64,000 nt of DNA from Planotetraspora mira. Its GTDB lineage: Bacteria > Actinomycetota > Actinomycetes > Streptosporangiales > Streptosporangiaceae. The position numbers and the translations under genes are program-made. Location: positions 124,001 through 188,000 of the forward strand of contig NZ_BOOO01000033.1 of assembly GCF_016863275.1 (NCBI RefSeq). The letters are read 5' to 3'. Shown here in pieces: positions 45,779-54,980 of the stretch (the stretch's first letter is position 1; each line of letters begins with the position of its first letter). The notes beneath the pieces were generated by a model. The model searched no databases. It was given only the letters and a program-made list of their open reading frames with translations, and was not told where the DNA came from.

Positions 45779-46710
45779 GCCGACACGTCGTCGAGGGCTT
45801 CGCGGATCTCGCGGGGGAGGGACAGGCTCTCGGCCTCGAGCACGCCGAGCAGTTGGGCGTGGGTCCGGGCGCCGACGATGGCCGAAGACACGCCTGGCCG
45901 GTCACGGACCCAGGCGAGGGCGACGGCGAGAGGGGAGACGCCCAGGCCCTCGGCGGCGGTGGTCACCGACTCGACGATGCTGCGGCAGCGCTCGTCGAGA
46001 TAGGGCCGGACGAACTCGGCGAAGTGCGGGGTCGCGGCCCGGGAGTCGGCGGGGATCCCGGTGCGGTACTTCCCGGTGAGCACACCGCGCCCGAGCGGCG
46101 ACCAGGCCAGCACGCCCGCGCCGACGTGGTCGGCCGCAGGCAGCACCTCCACCTCCGCGTCGCGGGCCAGGAGGGAGTACTCGACCTGCGCGCCCACGAG
46201 AGGGGCGCGGGACTCACCCGACTGCTGCCGGACCGCGGCCGCCGCGAGTTGCCATCCGGTGTAGTTGCACACCCCGGCGTATGCCGTACGGCCGGTGGAG
46301 ACCGCGAGGTCGACGGCGGCGAGCGTCTCCTCCAGCGGGATGCGCGGGTCGAAGGCGTGCATCTGCCACAGATCCACCTCGTCGAGGCCCAGCCGGGCGA
46401 GCGAGGCGTCGAGCGCCCGGATGAGATGGCGGCGGGAGCCGTTCGTGCCGCCGTCGGGGGTCAGGACCGCCTTGGTCGCGATCACCAGGTCGTCGCGCGG
46501 GACCACGTCCCGGATCAGCCGGCCGATCAGCCGCTCGGCGTCGCCCCCGCCGTAGACGTCGGCGGTGTCGATCAGTGTGCCGCCGGCGTCGGCGAACGCG
46601 GTGATCTGGGCCGTGGCCTCCTCGGCCGACGTGTCGCGGGCCCAGGTCATCGTGCCGAGACCGATGCGGGACACCGTCAGACCGCTGCGCCCGACAAATC
46701 GCTGATCCAT
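45775..46710 (-). CDS. Aldo/keto reductase
   Basis: 311 residues. The TIM-barrel AKR signatures are visible: GTLIDTADVYGGGDAERLIG with catalytic D and Y, VIATKAVL with the Lys, and WSPLGRGVLTGKYRTG. C-terminal SSAIVGARTHAQLLGVLEA binds NADPH. Substrate unknown. It shares a short intergenic region with the divergent uppP, and its stop lies in the end of the palindromic element. Confidence 0.92.
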   Translation of the reverse strand: MDQRFVGRSGLTVSRIGLGTMTWARDTSAEEATAQITAFADAGGTLIDTADVYGGGDAERLIGRLIRDVVPRDDLVIATKAVLTPDGGTNGSRRHLIRALDASLARLGLDEVDLWQMHAFDPRIPLEETLAAVDLAVSTGRTAYAGVCNYTGWQLAAAAVRQQSGESRAPLVGAQVEYSLLARDAEVEVLPAADHVGAGVLAWSPLGRGVLTGKYRTGIPADSRAATPHFAEFVRPYLDERCRSIVESVTTAAEGLGVSPLAVALAWVRDRPGVSSAIVGARTHAQLLGVLEAESLSLPREIREALDDVSA

Positions 46711-46730
46711 TGCCGGGTAAGAGTAGCCGA

Positions 46731-46736
46731 TAGGGT
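46731..46736 (+). promoter_or_regulatory. -10 box TAGGGT of uppP
   Basis: TAGGGT ends 9 nt before ATG 46746; no ribosome binding site intervenes. Confidence 0.45.
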
Positions 46737-46745
46737 GTCCAGACC

Positions 46746-47564
46746 ATGGACGTACTTCAGGCCACCGTTCTCGGCATCGTCCAGGGGCTCACCGAGTTCC
46801 TGCCGATCTCGAGCTCAGCGCACTTGCTCATCGTTCCGAAGCTCGCCGGATGGACCGACCCGGGAGCCGCGTTCACCGCGGTGATCCAGCTCGGCACCAT
46901 GCTGGCAGTGGTGATCTACTTCTGGCGCGACATCATCCGGATCTTCACGACCTGGTTGCGCAGCCTGTGGACGCCTGAGCTGCGACAGGACCTCGATGCG
47001 AGGATGGGCTGGTACATCGGCCTGGGCACGATCCCGATCGGCGCGGCGGGGCTGATCTTCAAGGACGCGATCGAGGGCCCGGCGCGCAACTTGTGGCTGA
47101 ACGCGGCCATGCTCATCGTCTTCGGCCTTCTCCTTCTGTTCGCCGACCAGTACGGCCGCAAGAAGAAGGAGGTCGCCGACCTCAACATGCGCGACGGCCT
47201 CATCATCGGGGCCTGGCAGATGCTCCCGCTGATCCCGGGCGCCTCGCGCTCCGGTTCGACGATGACCGGCGCCATGTTCCTCGGATACACGCGGGAGGCC
47301 GCGGCCCGCTACTCCTTCCTCCTGTCGATCCCCGCGGTGATCCTCTCCGGGCTGTTCGAGCTTCGCGACATCGGCGACGGCGGGGGAGTGCCCCTGGTCC
47401 CCACGCTGATCGCCACCGTCGTCTCCTTCATCGTGGGATACGCCTCGATCGCGTGGCTCCTGCGCTACGTCGCGAAGCACTCGACGAACATCTTCGTCAT
47501 CTACCGGGTCTTCGCCGGGACCTTCCTGCTCACCCTGCTCGGGCTGGGCGTGATCTCGTCATGA
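46746..47564 (+). CDS. uppP: Undecaprenyl-diphosphatase UppP (BacA)
   Basis: 272 residues, about eight helices. The family motifs are intact: GIVQGLTEFLPISSSAHL near the N-terminus and LIPGASRSGSTMTGAMFLG in the middle. It recycles undecaprenyl pyrophosphate for wall synthesis and confers bacitracin tolerance. Overlaps the phosphatase gene by ATGA. Confidence 0.96.
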   Translation: MDVLQATVLGIVQGLTEFLPISSSAHLLIVPKLAGWTDPGAAFTAVIQLGTMLAVVIYFWRDIIRIFTTWLRSLWTPELRQDLDARMGWYIGLGTIPIGAAGLIFKDAIEGPARNLWLNAAMLIVFGLLLLFADQYGRKKKEVADLNMRDGLIIGAWQMLPLIPGASRSGSTMTGAMFLGYTREAAARYSFLLSIPAVILSGLFELRDIGDGGGVPLVPTLIATVVSFIVGYASIAWLLRYVAKHSTNIFVIYRVFAGTFLLTLLGLGVISS

Positions 47565-48262
47565 CGACCGTCCTGCTCGTACGGCACGGCCTCACGGCCA
47601 TGACCGGGCCCGTGCTGGCCGGGTGGACCCCCGGGGTCCACCTGAACGAGCGCGGGCGTGAGCAGGCCGAGGCCCTCGGCCGGCGGTTGGCGCCCCTGGA
47701 ACTCGACGCCATCGTCTCCAGCCCGCTGGAGCGTTGCCAGGAGACGGCCGCCGCGGTCGCCCAGGGCCGCGCCGTGCCGGTGCAGACCGACGACAGGTTC
47801 GGCGAGTGCGGCTACGGCGAGTGGACCGGCAGGCCGCTGAAGGAGTTGGCGAAGGAGCCGCTGTGGCGGGTCGTGCAGGCCCACCCCAGCGCGGCCGTCT
47901 TCCCAGGCGGTGAGGCCCTCGCGGACACCCAGAGCCGGGCGGTGCGTGCCGTACGGGAATGGAACGAGCGGCTGGGCGAGAAGGCGACCTACCTCGTCTG
48001 CAGCCACGGCGACGTGATCAAGGCGATCGTGGCCGACGCCCTCGGGCTCCATCTCGACCAGTTCCAGCGGATCACCGCGGACCCGGTGTCGCTCACCGTG
48101 ATCCGCTACACCTCGTTGCGTCCCTTCCTGCTCAGATCAAACGACGTCGGGGGAGACGTCGCCGATCTGATGCCTCGCGAAGAGGTTGCGGAGGAGTCAG
48201 ACGGGGGAGAAAACCCCACCGGGAGTGATGCCGCTGTCGGCGGTGGACCAGGGACGACATAG
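47561..48262 (+). CDS. Histidine phosphatase family protein
   Basis: 233 residues. The phosphohistidine motif is LVRHGLTAM, followed by SSPLERCQETA, ECGYGEWTGR and LVCSHGDVIKAI. It matches the phosphoglycerate mutase-like phosphatase commonly encoded with DUF3090 and mshC. The substrate is unknown. The C-terminal ~30 residues are acidic and Gly-rich. Confidence 0.92.
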   Translation: MTTVLLVRHGLTAMTGPVLAGWTPGVHLNERGREQAEALGRRLAPLELDAIVSSPLERCQETAAAVAQGRAVPVQTDDRFGECGYGEWTGRPLKELAKEPLWRVVQAHPSAAVFPGGEALADTQSRAVRAVREWNERLGEKATYLVCSHGDVIKAIVADALGLHLDQFQRITADPVSLTVIRYTSLRPFLLRSNDVGGDVADLMPREEVAEESDGGENPTGSDAAVGGGPGTT

Positions 48263-48265
48263 GGT
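48260..48265 (+). promoter_or_regulatory. -10 box TAGGGT of the DUF3090 gene
   Basis: TAGGGT ends 6 nt before ATG 48272, inside the end of the preceding gene. A leaderless internal start is possible. Confidence 0.4.
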
Positions 48266-48271
48266 CGGGCT

Positions 48272-48850
48272 ATGCCGGTCTTCGACTATGATCCGCCTGA
48301 CAGGTTCGTGGCCGGTGCCGTCGGGCAACCGGGAGCACGCGCCTTCTTTCTGCAGGCCCGAGGTCAGGGCAGGGTCACGACCGTGGCGCTCGAGAAATTC
48401 CAGGTAGCCGTGCTCGCCGATCGGCTGGACGAGCTGCTCGACGAGGTGCTGCGCCGCAGCGGCGGCCGCGCCCCGGTGCCGGCCATGGCCCCCGCCGACC
48501 TGACCGACGAGGCGCCGCTCGACCTCCCCATCGACGAGGACTTCCGGGTGGGCACCATGGCGCTCGCCTGGGATCCCGACACCTCGCAGGTCGTGATCGA
48601 GGCCCAGGAGGCCACCGAGGGCGACGAGGACGACGAGCCGTTCGTCGTGGAGGTCGACGACGACCGGCCGGAGCCCGCCATCCTCAGGGTCCGGATCAGT
48701 CCCGCGGCCGCCCGCGCGTTCAGTCGCCGCGCCCTCGACGTGGTGGCGGCGGGCCGGCCCCCCTGTCCGTTGTGCGGCCAGCCCCTGGATCCCGACGGTC
48801 ACATCTGCGTGCGCCTCAACGGTCACCACCCCGGGGGGCTGTCGGTGTGA
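48272..48850 (+). CDS. DUF3090 family protein
   Basis: 192 residues. FDYDPPDRFVAGAVGQPGAR at the start, and a C-terminal zinc-binding CPLCGQPLDPDGHIC. This actinobacterial family is almost always found with mshC and the SCO1664-type gene, as here. Role unknown, possibly a scaffold or metal-dependent factor of this conserved cluster. Confidence 0.93.
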   Translation: MPVFDYDPPDRFVAGAVGQPGARAFFLQARGQGRVTTVALEKFQVAVLADRLDELLDEVLRRSGGRAPVPAMAPADLTDEAPLDLPIDEDFRVGTMALAWDPDTSQVVIEAQEATEGDEDDEPFVVEVDDDRPEPAILRVRISPAAARAFSRRALDVVAAGRPPCPLCGQPLDPDGHICVRLNGHHPGGLSV

Positions 48851-48896
48851 GCGAGCTGACGAACAGGGCCGAAGCGGCGGCCGGGCAGGGAACCGG

Positions 48897-49658
48897 ATGA
48901 CGGCTGAGGGCGAGCCGACCCCCGGCGGTGTCGACGGGTCCGGGCTGGACGACGAGGCCGCCATGCGGCTGCTGCGCGACGGCAAGCTGGACGTGGCCGG
49001 CAGGCTGGTCGAGGCCACGAACATGACGTTGTACTGCTCCATCCGCCATGGCGGGCAGGTGGCCGCGTGCGTCTACAAGCCGGTGCGCGGTGAGCGCCCG
49101 CTCTGGGACTTCCCCGACGGCACCCTGGCGGCGCGCGAGGTGGCCGCCTACGAGGTGGCGGCGGCCACCGGCTGGCGGATCGTCCCGCCGACGGTCTACC
49201 GCGACGGCCCCTTCGGCCCCGGCATGGTGCAGTTGTGGATCGACACCGATCCGGAGACCGACCTGCTGGCCCTGGTCCGCAGCCGCCACCCGGGGCTGCG
49301 CCGGATGGCGGTCTTCGACGCGGTGGTCAACAACGCCGACCGCAAGGGCGGCCACCTGCTGCCGTTGGAGGACGGCCACGTCTACGGCGTCGACCACGGC
49401 GTGTGCTTCTCGGCCGACGACAAGCTGCGCACGGTCTTATGGCAGTGGCGTGGCAAGCAGTTGTCCCGCGACGCGGTGACCATGCTGACCGGCCTGGAGC
49501 GCGACCTGGAGCGCGGACGGCTGGGCAGGCGGCTGCGCGAACTGCTCACACCCGCCGAGGTGGAGGCCACCTGGGAGCGGGTGAGGCGGTTGATCCAGAC
49601 CGGGATCCATCCATATCCGTCAGAGGACTGGCCGGCGATCCCGTGGCCGCCGATCTAG
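48897..49658 (+). CDS. SCO1664 family protein (PI3K/PI4K-like fold)
   Basis: 253 residues. CVYKPVRGERPLWDFPDGTL holds the ATP-binding Lys; FDAVVNNADRKGGHLLPLED and HVYGVDHGVCFSADDKLRTV resemble the catalytic and metal loops of PI3/4-kinase-like proteins. Reaction unknown. Follows DUF3090 and precedes NRDE and mshC. Confidence 0.9.
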   Translation: MTAEGEPTPGGVDGSGLDDEAAMRLLRDGKLDVAGRLVEATNMTLYCSIRHGGQVAACVYKPVRGERPLWDFPDGTLAAREVAAYEVAAATGWRIVPPTVYRDGPFGPGMVQLWIDTDPETDLLALVRSRHPGLRRMAVFDAVVNNADRKGGHLLPLEDGHVYGVDHGVCFSADDKLRTVLWQWRGKQLSRDAVTMLTGLERDLERGRLGRRLRELLTPAEVEATWERVRRLIQTGIHPYPSEDWPAIPWPPI

Positions 49659-49725
49659 TACTTGCGCGAAAAGCTCTGATTGTGCACTCTGCAGGAGTCT
49701 CTACCGATTCTGGAGGGAACGCACG

Positions 49726-50475
49726 TTGTGTACGGTCATCGTGAGTGTGGAGCCGGAAGCCGAGGTTCCCGTGCTCCTCGTCGGGGTGCGTGACGAGTTC
49801 GTCACACGGCCGTGGTTGTCTCCCGACCGGCACTGGCCGGATCATCCGGGACTGGTCGGCGGCCGGGACCTCCAGGCGGGCGGCACCTGGCTGGCGGCCG
49901 ACCCCGCTGCCCGGAGGGTCGGAGTGCTCCTCAACGGGCATGGGCTCCCCGCGCCGCAGGAGGTCCGCCGCACGCGGGGTGACCTGCCGCTCCAGGCGGC
50001 CGAGGCGGGCGAACTCCCGCCGATCGATCTCGTCCGCTACGACCCCTTCCATCTCGTGGTCGCCGGTCTGGACGGCGTGCGGCTGTGGAGCTGGAACGGT
50101 GAGCGGCTCGCCGAGGACAAGCTCCCTCAGGGCGTGCACATGCTGGTCAACAGCGGCTGGGAACGCGGCGACGACCATCCGCGGGTCGCGGCCTTCCGGC
50201 CCGCCTTCGCGTTCGCGCAGCGCCCGCGCTGGCTGAACGGCGGTTCGCCCGAGCGGTTCTGGGGAGAGTGGCTCGATCTGGCGTCGGGAGCGGGGCTGGC
50301 CGCCGACGACCCCAGGGCGCTGATCTTCCGGCACCGGATGGAGGACGGGCGGGTGTTCGCGAGCCTGTCGGTCAGCCTCGTCGCCCTGGCCGAAGACGGC
50401 CTGCGCTTCGACTTCTGGCCCACGCCGGGAGATCCCTCGTCGTGGTATCGGGTGGAATCGGGTGATCCCGCCTGA
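49726..50475 (+). CDS. NRDE family protein (TANGO2-like)
   Basis: 249 residues. N-terminal [20 protein letters not shown]; the second-position Cys is the feature of NRDE proteins. [20 protein letters not shown] and VGVLLNGHG also match. TANGO2-type proteins are linked to heme or lipid handling in eukaryotes; the bacterial role is unclear. It lies between the SCO1664-type gene and mshC. Confidence 0.85.
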   Translation: MCTVIVSVEPEAEVPVLLVGVRDEFVTRPWLSPDRHWPDHPGLVGGRDLQAGGTWLAADPAARRVGVLLNGHGLPAPQEVRRTRGDLPLQAAEAGELPPIDLVRYDPFHLVVAGLDGVRLWSWNGERLAEDKLPQGVHMLVNSGWERGDDHPRVAAFRPAFAFAQRPRWLNGGSPERFWGEWLDLASGAGLAADDPRALIFRHRMEDGRVFASLSVSLVALAEDGLRFDFWPTPGDPSSWYRVESGDPA

Positions 50476-50497
50476 GCCGAGCCCACGGTCACGCGGA

Positions 50498-50503
50498 TAG
50501 GCT
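50498..50503 (+). promoter_or_regulatory. -10 box TAGGCT of mshC
   Basis: TAGGCT ends 7 nt before ATG 50511, the same geometry as metH, suggesting a leaderless transcript. Confidence 0.55.
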
Positions 50504-50510
50504 GCACAAC

Positions 50511-51722
50511 ATGCGATCGTGGTCTGCGCCGAACATCCCCAAATTGCCCGGTTCGGGCGTTCCGCTCCGTCTGTACGACACCGCCGCCCGCGACGTGCGC
50601 GAGACGAGGCCGTCGGGACAGGCGCGGATGTACGTCTGCGGCATCACGCCGTACGACGCCACCCATCTGGGGCATGCCAACACCTACCTGGCCTTCGACC
50701 TGGTCAATCGGGCCTGGCGGGACGCCGGCCACGAGGTCCACTACACGCAGAACGCCACAGACGTGGACGATCCCCTGCTCGAGCGTGCCCAGGCGACCGG
50801 CGTCGACTGGCAGGACCTGGCCGAGCGCGAGATCGACCTGTTCCGCTCCGACATGGAGGCCCTGCGCATCCTGCCGCCCCGGGAGTACGTCGGGGTGACC
50901 GAGGTCGTCGACGAGATCGCCTCCCTCGTGGGCAGGCTCACCGAGCGGGGCGCGACCTACCGGGTCGACGACGACGTCTACTTCTCCGTGGCCGCCGCGC
51001 CCAAGTTCGGGGCCGTGTCGGGCTACTCGGAGGAGCAGATGCTGGAGCTGTTCCGCGAGCGCGGCGGCGACCCCGACCGGCCGGGCAAGCGCCATCCGCT
51101 CGACTGGCTCCTCTGGAGGGCCGAACGGCCCGGCGAGCCGTCCTGGCCGGCGCCTTTCGGCCCCGGCCGTCCCGGCTGGCACGTGGAGTGCACGGCCATC
51201 GCCCTGCGGAACCTCGGCAGCGGGTTCGACGTGGCGGGCGGCGGTTCCGACCTGATCTTCCCGCACCACGAGATGGGCTCCTGCGAGGGACACGTGGCCA
51301 CCGGCGAGTGGCCGTTCGCCCGTGCCTACGTGCACGCGGGCATGGTCGCGCTCGACGGCGAGAAGATGTCGAAGTCCAGGGGCAACCTCGTCTTCGTGTC
51401 CAAGCTCCGCCCGGTGGCCGATCCCATGGCCGTACGGCTGGCGCTGCTGGCCCACCACTACCGGTCCGACTGGGAGTGGACGCCGCAACAGCTTGCCGTG
51501 GCCGAGGAACGTCTCGCCCGGTGGAGGGCGGCGGTCGGCCGCGCGTCCGGCCCGGACGGCCTGGCGGTGCTGGCCGGGGTCAGGGAGCGGATCGCCGACG
51601 ACCTCGACGCTCCGGGCGCCCTCGCCCTCATCGACGAGTGGGCCGCCGCGGATGGCGATGACACGACGGCCCCCGCCCTGGTGCGGGACGTCGCCGACGC
51701 CCTGCTCGGCATCGAGCTCTGA
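50511..51722 (+). CDS. mshC: Cysteine:glucosaminyl-inositol ligase MshC
   Basis: 403 residues. [14 protein letters not shown] is the MshC-specific start. [20 protein letters not shown] contains the HLGH adenylate site, the zinc ligands include Cys in CGITPYD and WHVECTA, and KMSKS is present as [10 protein letters not shown]. It attaches cysteine to GlcN-Ins in mycothiol synthesis, an actinomycete-specific pathway. Last gene of the conserved uppP-to-mshC block. Confidence 0.97.
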   Translation: MRSWSAPNIPKLPGSGVPLRLYDTAARDVRETRPSGQARMYVCGITPYDATHLGHANTYLAFDLVNRAWRDAGHEVHYTQNATDVDDPLLERAQATGVDWQDLAEREIDLFRSDMEALRILPPREYVGVTEVVDEIASLVGRLTERGATYRVDDDVYFSVAAAPKFGAVSGYSEEQMLELFRERGGDPDRPGKRHPLDWLLWRAERPGEPSWPAPFGPGRPGWHVECTAIALRNLGSGFDVAGGGSDLIFPHHEMGSCEGHVATGEWPFARAYVHAGMVALDGEKMSKSRGNLVFVSKLRPVADPMAVRLALLAHHYRSDWEWTPQQLAVAEERLARWRAAVGRASGPDGLAVLAGVRERIADDLDAPGALALIDEWAAADGDDTTAPALVRDVADALLGIEL

Positions 51723-51729
51723 GCGCCTC

Positions 51730-52602
51730 TCAGGACGGCCGGCCGGCCCTCCGCGGGTGATCGCGCGGGCCGACCCCCGGACCGTGGTGGTAGGTCCTGA
51801 GCGGCCTTTCCAGATGCGCCTCTCCCGATATGAGGAGGCCCGGAACGGCGAGCAGGGCCGGGTCCTGCGAGGCGGGGTCGGGCAGGGCGAGGCGCGCGTC
51901 GTCCGACCGGTCCGACCCGCCGAGCTTGCGGGCGACGTCCTCGCGGAGCTGGGGGAGATGGGCGTAGAGACGGTCACCGGGACATGAGGTGGCGTTGAGG
52001 TCCCGGTGACCGATGATCGCCTTGAGGGGGTCGAGCCGGTACACGCCGCAGAGCCAGGCCAGCAGGCTCGTCAGGGAGGCGAGCTGCGACTCGGTGGGCA
52101 GGTCGCTCATGTACGTCCCCTCGGTCTCGATGCCGAGGGTGTGGCGGTTGTGGTCGGCGGCCTGGGCGCCCATGACGTGCTTGTGCTCCTGGATGGCGGG
52201 CAGCGTCCGGTTGCGGCCCTCCATGATCTGGCCGCCCCGGCCGACGGTGAACTGCTCGCCGATGTCCGCCCAGTCGTTGTGGTGCATGTGGTAGCGCTGG
52301 ATGGCCCGCGACAACCGGAACGCGGCGTCCAGGCTCTGGTCGCTCGAGTTGGCCGTGGCCGTGTGATGGATGACGAGCCGGTCGGGGGTCCGGTCGAGGA
52401 TCACCGCCTTGGTCTTGGGGGGCGCCGCGTGCCACTCACTGCGCGTGTAGATGCGCGGACGGGTCGCGGGGTCGCCGGCGAACGCCTGAGCCGACGTCCC
52501 GAGCAGGACCCCGCCCGCCAGCCCGGTTCCCGCCAGCAGGAACGCGCGGCGGGTGACGGGCGTCTCGCGCAGCCTCGCGCCGACCTGTGAGAACGCGGGC
52601 AT
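51730..52602 (-). CDS. N-acetylmuramoyl-L-alanine amidase (PGRP/amidase_2), Tat-exported
   Basis: 290 residues. A twin-arginine signal (VTRRAFLLAGTGLAGG) ends near AQAFA. The amidase zinc ligands are in VIHHTATANSSDQ and GHRDLNATSCPGD; HTLGIETEGTYM also fits the family. It cuts the stem peptide from muramic acid in the wall. GGGAGG precedes the ATG. Convergent with mshC, separated by 7 bp. Confidence 0.93.
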   Translation of the reverse strand: MPAFSQVGARLRETPVTRRAFLLAGTGLAGGVLLGTSAQAFAGDPATRPRIYTRSEWHAAPPKTKAVILDRTPDRLVIHHTATANSSDQSLDAAFRLSRAIQRYHMHHNDWADIGEQFTVGRGGQIMEGRNRTLPAIQEHKHVMGAQAADHNRHTLGIETEGTYMSDLPTESQLASLTSLLAWLCGVYRLDPLKAIIGHRDLNATSCPGDRLYAHLPQLREDVARKLGGSDRSDDARLALPDPASQDPALLAVPGLLISGEAHLERPLRTYHHGPGVGPRDHPRRAGRPS

Positions 52603-52845
52603 GACCCTCCCAAGTGAGCGGTGGACTTCGGGGGTCCACGGTCCGTCGGGAGGTTGCGTCGATATCCCCGGCCTCTGGGCCTGCTATTCCTCCTCACCGG
52701 AAACCGGTCCTTTGTCAACCGATATGTCCCAGGAATATTGCCAAAGGCGAATACCTTGTCGTCCTGATCGGACGCTGAATATCCGGAATGGCCACTCGTG
52801 TACATTAAGCATGGCCATTGTCCGGTAATGGCATTCTCGGCCGGA

Positions 52846-53322
52846 TCAGGGAATGGCGGCCAGGAACCGCCGCTGGTCCTCATCGGGCAGGGCGTCGATG
52901 AACAGCACCCCGTCCAGATGGTCGGCCTCGTGCTGCAGGACTCTGGCCAGCAGTCCGATCGCCCTCACCGTGATCGGCTTGCCGTACATGTTCCTGCCGC
53001 GGACGACCACGGAGAACGATCGGGCCCTCGGCCACCACATGCCCGGCGCGGACAGGCACGCCTCGTCCGCGACGATCACGCGATCCGAGGGTTCGAGACG
53101 CGGATTGACGATGTGACCCGCCTTGCCGTCCAGGTCGAAGGCGAGCACCCGCAGGGGGACTCCGATCTGAGGGGCGGCGAGCCCGGCGCGTCCCGGGCCG
53201 GCTCGCATGGTGGCGGTGAGTGACCGGACGAGGTCCCTGAGGGATCGGTCGAATACGGTGACGGGTTCGGCTACGCTCCGTAGCACTGGATCGGCGAACA
53301 TACGGATCTGACGGACAGTCAT
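52846..53322 (-). CDS. def: Peptide deformylase
   Basis: 158 residues from ATG 53322, with GGGGAG upstream. Motif I GLAAPQIGVPLR and motif III QHEADHLDGVL with the HExxH zinc site are intact. Motif II reads EACLSAPG, an Ala where most enzymes have Gly (EGCLS). It removes formyl from nascent N-termini. Orphan copy; a canonical second copy near fmt is likely elsewhere. Confidence 0.93.
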   Translation of the reverse strand: MTVRQIRMFADPVLRSVAEPVTVFDRSLRDLVRSLTATMRAGPGRAGLAAPQIGVPLRVLAFDLDGKAGHIVNPRLEPSDRVIVADEACLSAPGMWWPRARSFSVVVRGRNMYGKPITVRAIGLLARVLQHEADHLDGVLFIDALPDEDQRRFLAAIP

Positions 53323-53573
53323 GCACGCTCCCCGCGGCGACGACGACACCACAACGAAAGTCCCCAGTTTGGCGTTGTACCAACCTTTGTTAAGTCCGTA
53401 TTGCATGGGTGATAGGTACATTTCATCGGCCGGGCGAATACGCGACAGGGGTCCCGTGAATCGTCACGGAGAGTCAACGCGCGTAACTCGTCTCTCACGG
53501 CTTCATGATCGCATCCGTGCTCACATCCGGCCGTCCGTGCAAGTGAGCGCCGTCAGCTGCTTGTAGCACAGCG

Positions 53574-53600
53574 GTAACAGCGGGGACCCAGCCGCGAAAC
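53574..53600 (+). promoter_or_regulatory. Candidate GlnR box upstream of nnaR
   Basis: GTAAC (53574-53578), GACCC (53585-53589) and GAAAC (53596-53600) are spaced exactly 11 bp apart, the pattern of GlnR sites (GTNAC-n6-GNAAC). It lies within the 494-bp gap 53323-53816, which otherwise holds only the remnant at 53623. Confidence 0.55.
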
Positions 53601-53622
53601 CGCCTGAAAGCACCATCGGACC

Positions 53623-53820
53623 ATGCCGGTCTCACTTTCCCCTCCGTGGCCTGTGATGCCACGCGATCACCTGAGAACGGACGCCGCGCCTGGCACGCGG
53701 GGTCACGCGCACGGGACCGGCCTCCCTCATCACAGGCGCCTGTGCGGAGACCCCGCCGGCGCCGCCCCGGCCTGTCCCATCCGCGTCAACGACGAAACCG
53801 TGGAGGTGAGCGTGGCATGA
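53623..53820 (+). pseudogene. Possible remnant of NirD (nitrite reductase small subunit C-terminus)
   Basis: The short frame ends HHRRLCGDPAGAAPACPIRV followed by NDETVEVSVA, which resembles the C-terminus of Rieske-type NirD proteins. The two Cys and two His of a Rieske centre are not all present, and the first half is unrecognisable. Its stop overlaps the nnaR ATG (ATGA), the coupling expected of a real upstream gene. It may be a decayed nirD or a coincidental frame. Confidence 0.3.
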
Positions 53821-54980
53821 CCGCGCTTCTGGACGATCCTCTGGTCACACCCGAGACGGCGCCCGACGCGCTGGCCGGGTTCACCATCGGCGTGACCGCG
53901 ACCCGGCGTCGCGAGGAGTTCTCCGCGTTGCTGGAACGCCGCGGCGCACGGGTCTACCAGGCGCCGGCGATCCGGCTGGTGCCGGTGGCCGAGGACGCCG
54001 GACTGCTCGCCGCCACCCGGGCCTGCCTGGACGCGCCGATCGACTACGTGGTGATCACCACGGGCGCCGGCTTCCGCGGCTGGATGGCGGCGGTCGAAGG
54101 ATGGGGACTCGCCCCCGACGTCGCACTCCATTTCGAGGCCGCCCGGCTGCTCCCGCGAGGCCCGAAGGCCCTCGGCGCGGTCCGCGCGGCCGGGCTGACC
54201 GACTTCTGGACGCCGGCGACGGAGTCCTGCGAGGAGATGAAGGACTACCTCCTCGCCCGGGACCTCCGCGGCCGGCGCATCGCCGTACAACTGCACGGTG
54301 AACCGCTGACCGGGTTCGTCGCCGCGCTGCGTGAGGCCGGCGCGGAGGTCATCGAGGTGCCCGTCTACCGGTGGCTGCCCTACCGGGACACCTCGCCGCT
54401 GCGCCGCCTGGTGCACCAGGCCATCACCGGCTCGGTCGACGCGGTGGCGTTCACGAGTGCGCCCGCGGTGATCGCAATGCTGAACGCCGCCCGTGCCGAC
54501 GGCCTGGAGGAGCCGCTGCTCGCCGCGTTCAACACGCACGTCGTGGCGGCCTGCGTCGGCTCGGTGACCTCCGCTCCGCTGGAGGCCCGTGGCGTCCGAG
54601 TCGTCCGGCCGGACCGGCCCAGGCTCGGCGCGCTGGCGCGCACACTGGCCCGTCACCTGCCCGCGAGCAGCGTCACGCGGATCGTCGCGGGCGGCCACGA
54701 TCTGGAGATCCGCGGGCACGCGGTGGTCGTCGACGGCGAGCTCAAGCCGCTGCCGCCTGCTCCGATGGCCGTGCTCAAGCGGCTCGCCGAACGGCCGGGC
54801 CACGTCGTCGCGCGCGCCGAACTGCGCGTGGTCCTCCCCGGTGGCCCGTCCCGCGACTCGGCCGAGCACGCGGTCGAGATGGCGATCACCCGCCTGCGCC
54901 GGGCCCTCGGCCCCTCCGGCATCGTGGAGACCGTGGTCAAGCGGGGCTACCGCCTGGCCGTCGGGCGGGACGAACGATGA
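53817..54980 (+). CDS. nnaR: Uroporphyrinogen-III synthase-like regulator NnaR
   Basis: 387 residues from ATG 53817. The N-terminal 250 residues form a HemD-like domain (FTIGVTATRRREEFSALLER and YVVITTGAGFRGW). The C-terminal 90 form an OmpR/PhoB winged helix (RPGHVVARAELRVVL, then AITRLRRALGPSGIVETVVK and RGYRLAV). This fusion matches NnaR, a co-activator of GlnR in nitrate and nitrite assimilation. Overlaps a CbiX-like chelatase gene by ATGA, fitting siroheme supply for nitrite reductase. Confidence 0.88.
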   Translation: MTALLDDPLVTPETAPDALAGFTIGVTATRRREEFSALLERRGARVYQAPAIRLVPVAEDAGLLAATRACLDAPIDYVVITTGAGFRGWMAAVEGWGLAPDVALHFEAARLLPRGPKALGAVRAAGLTDFWTPATESCEEMKDYLLARDLRGRRIAVQLHGEPLTGFVAALREAGAEVIEVPVYRWLPYRDTSPLRRLVHQAITGSVDAVAFTSAPAVIAMLNAARADGLEEPLLAAFNTHVVAACVGSVTSAPLEARGVRVVRPDRPRLGALARTLARHLPASSVTRIVAGGHDLEIRGHAVVVDGELKPLPPAPMAVLKRLAERPGHVVARAELRVVLPGGPSRDSAEHAVEMAITRLRRALGPSGIVETVVKRGYRLAVGRDER

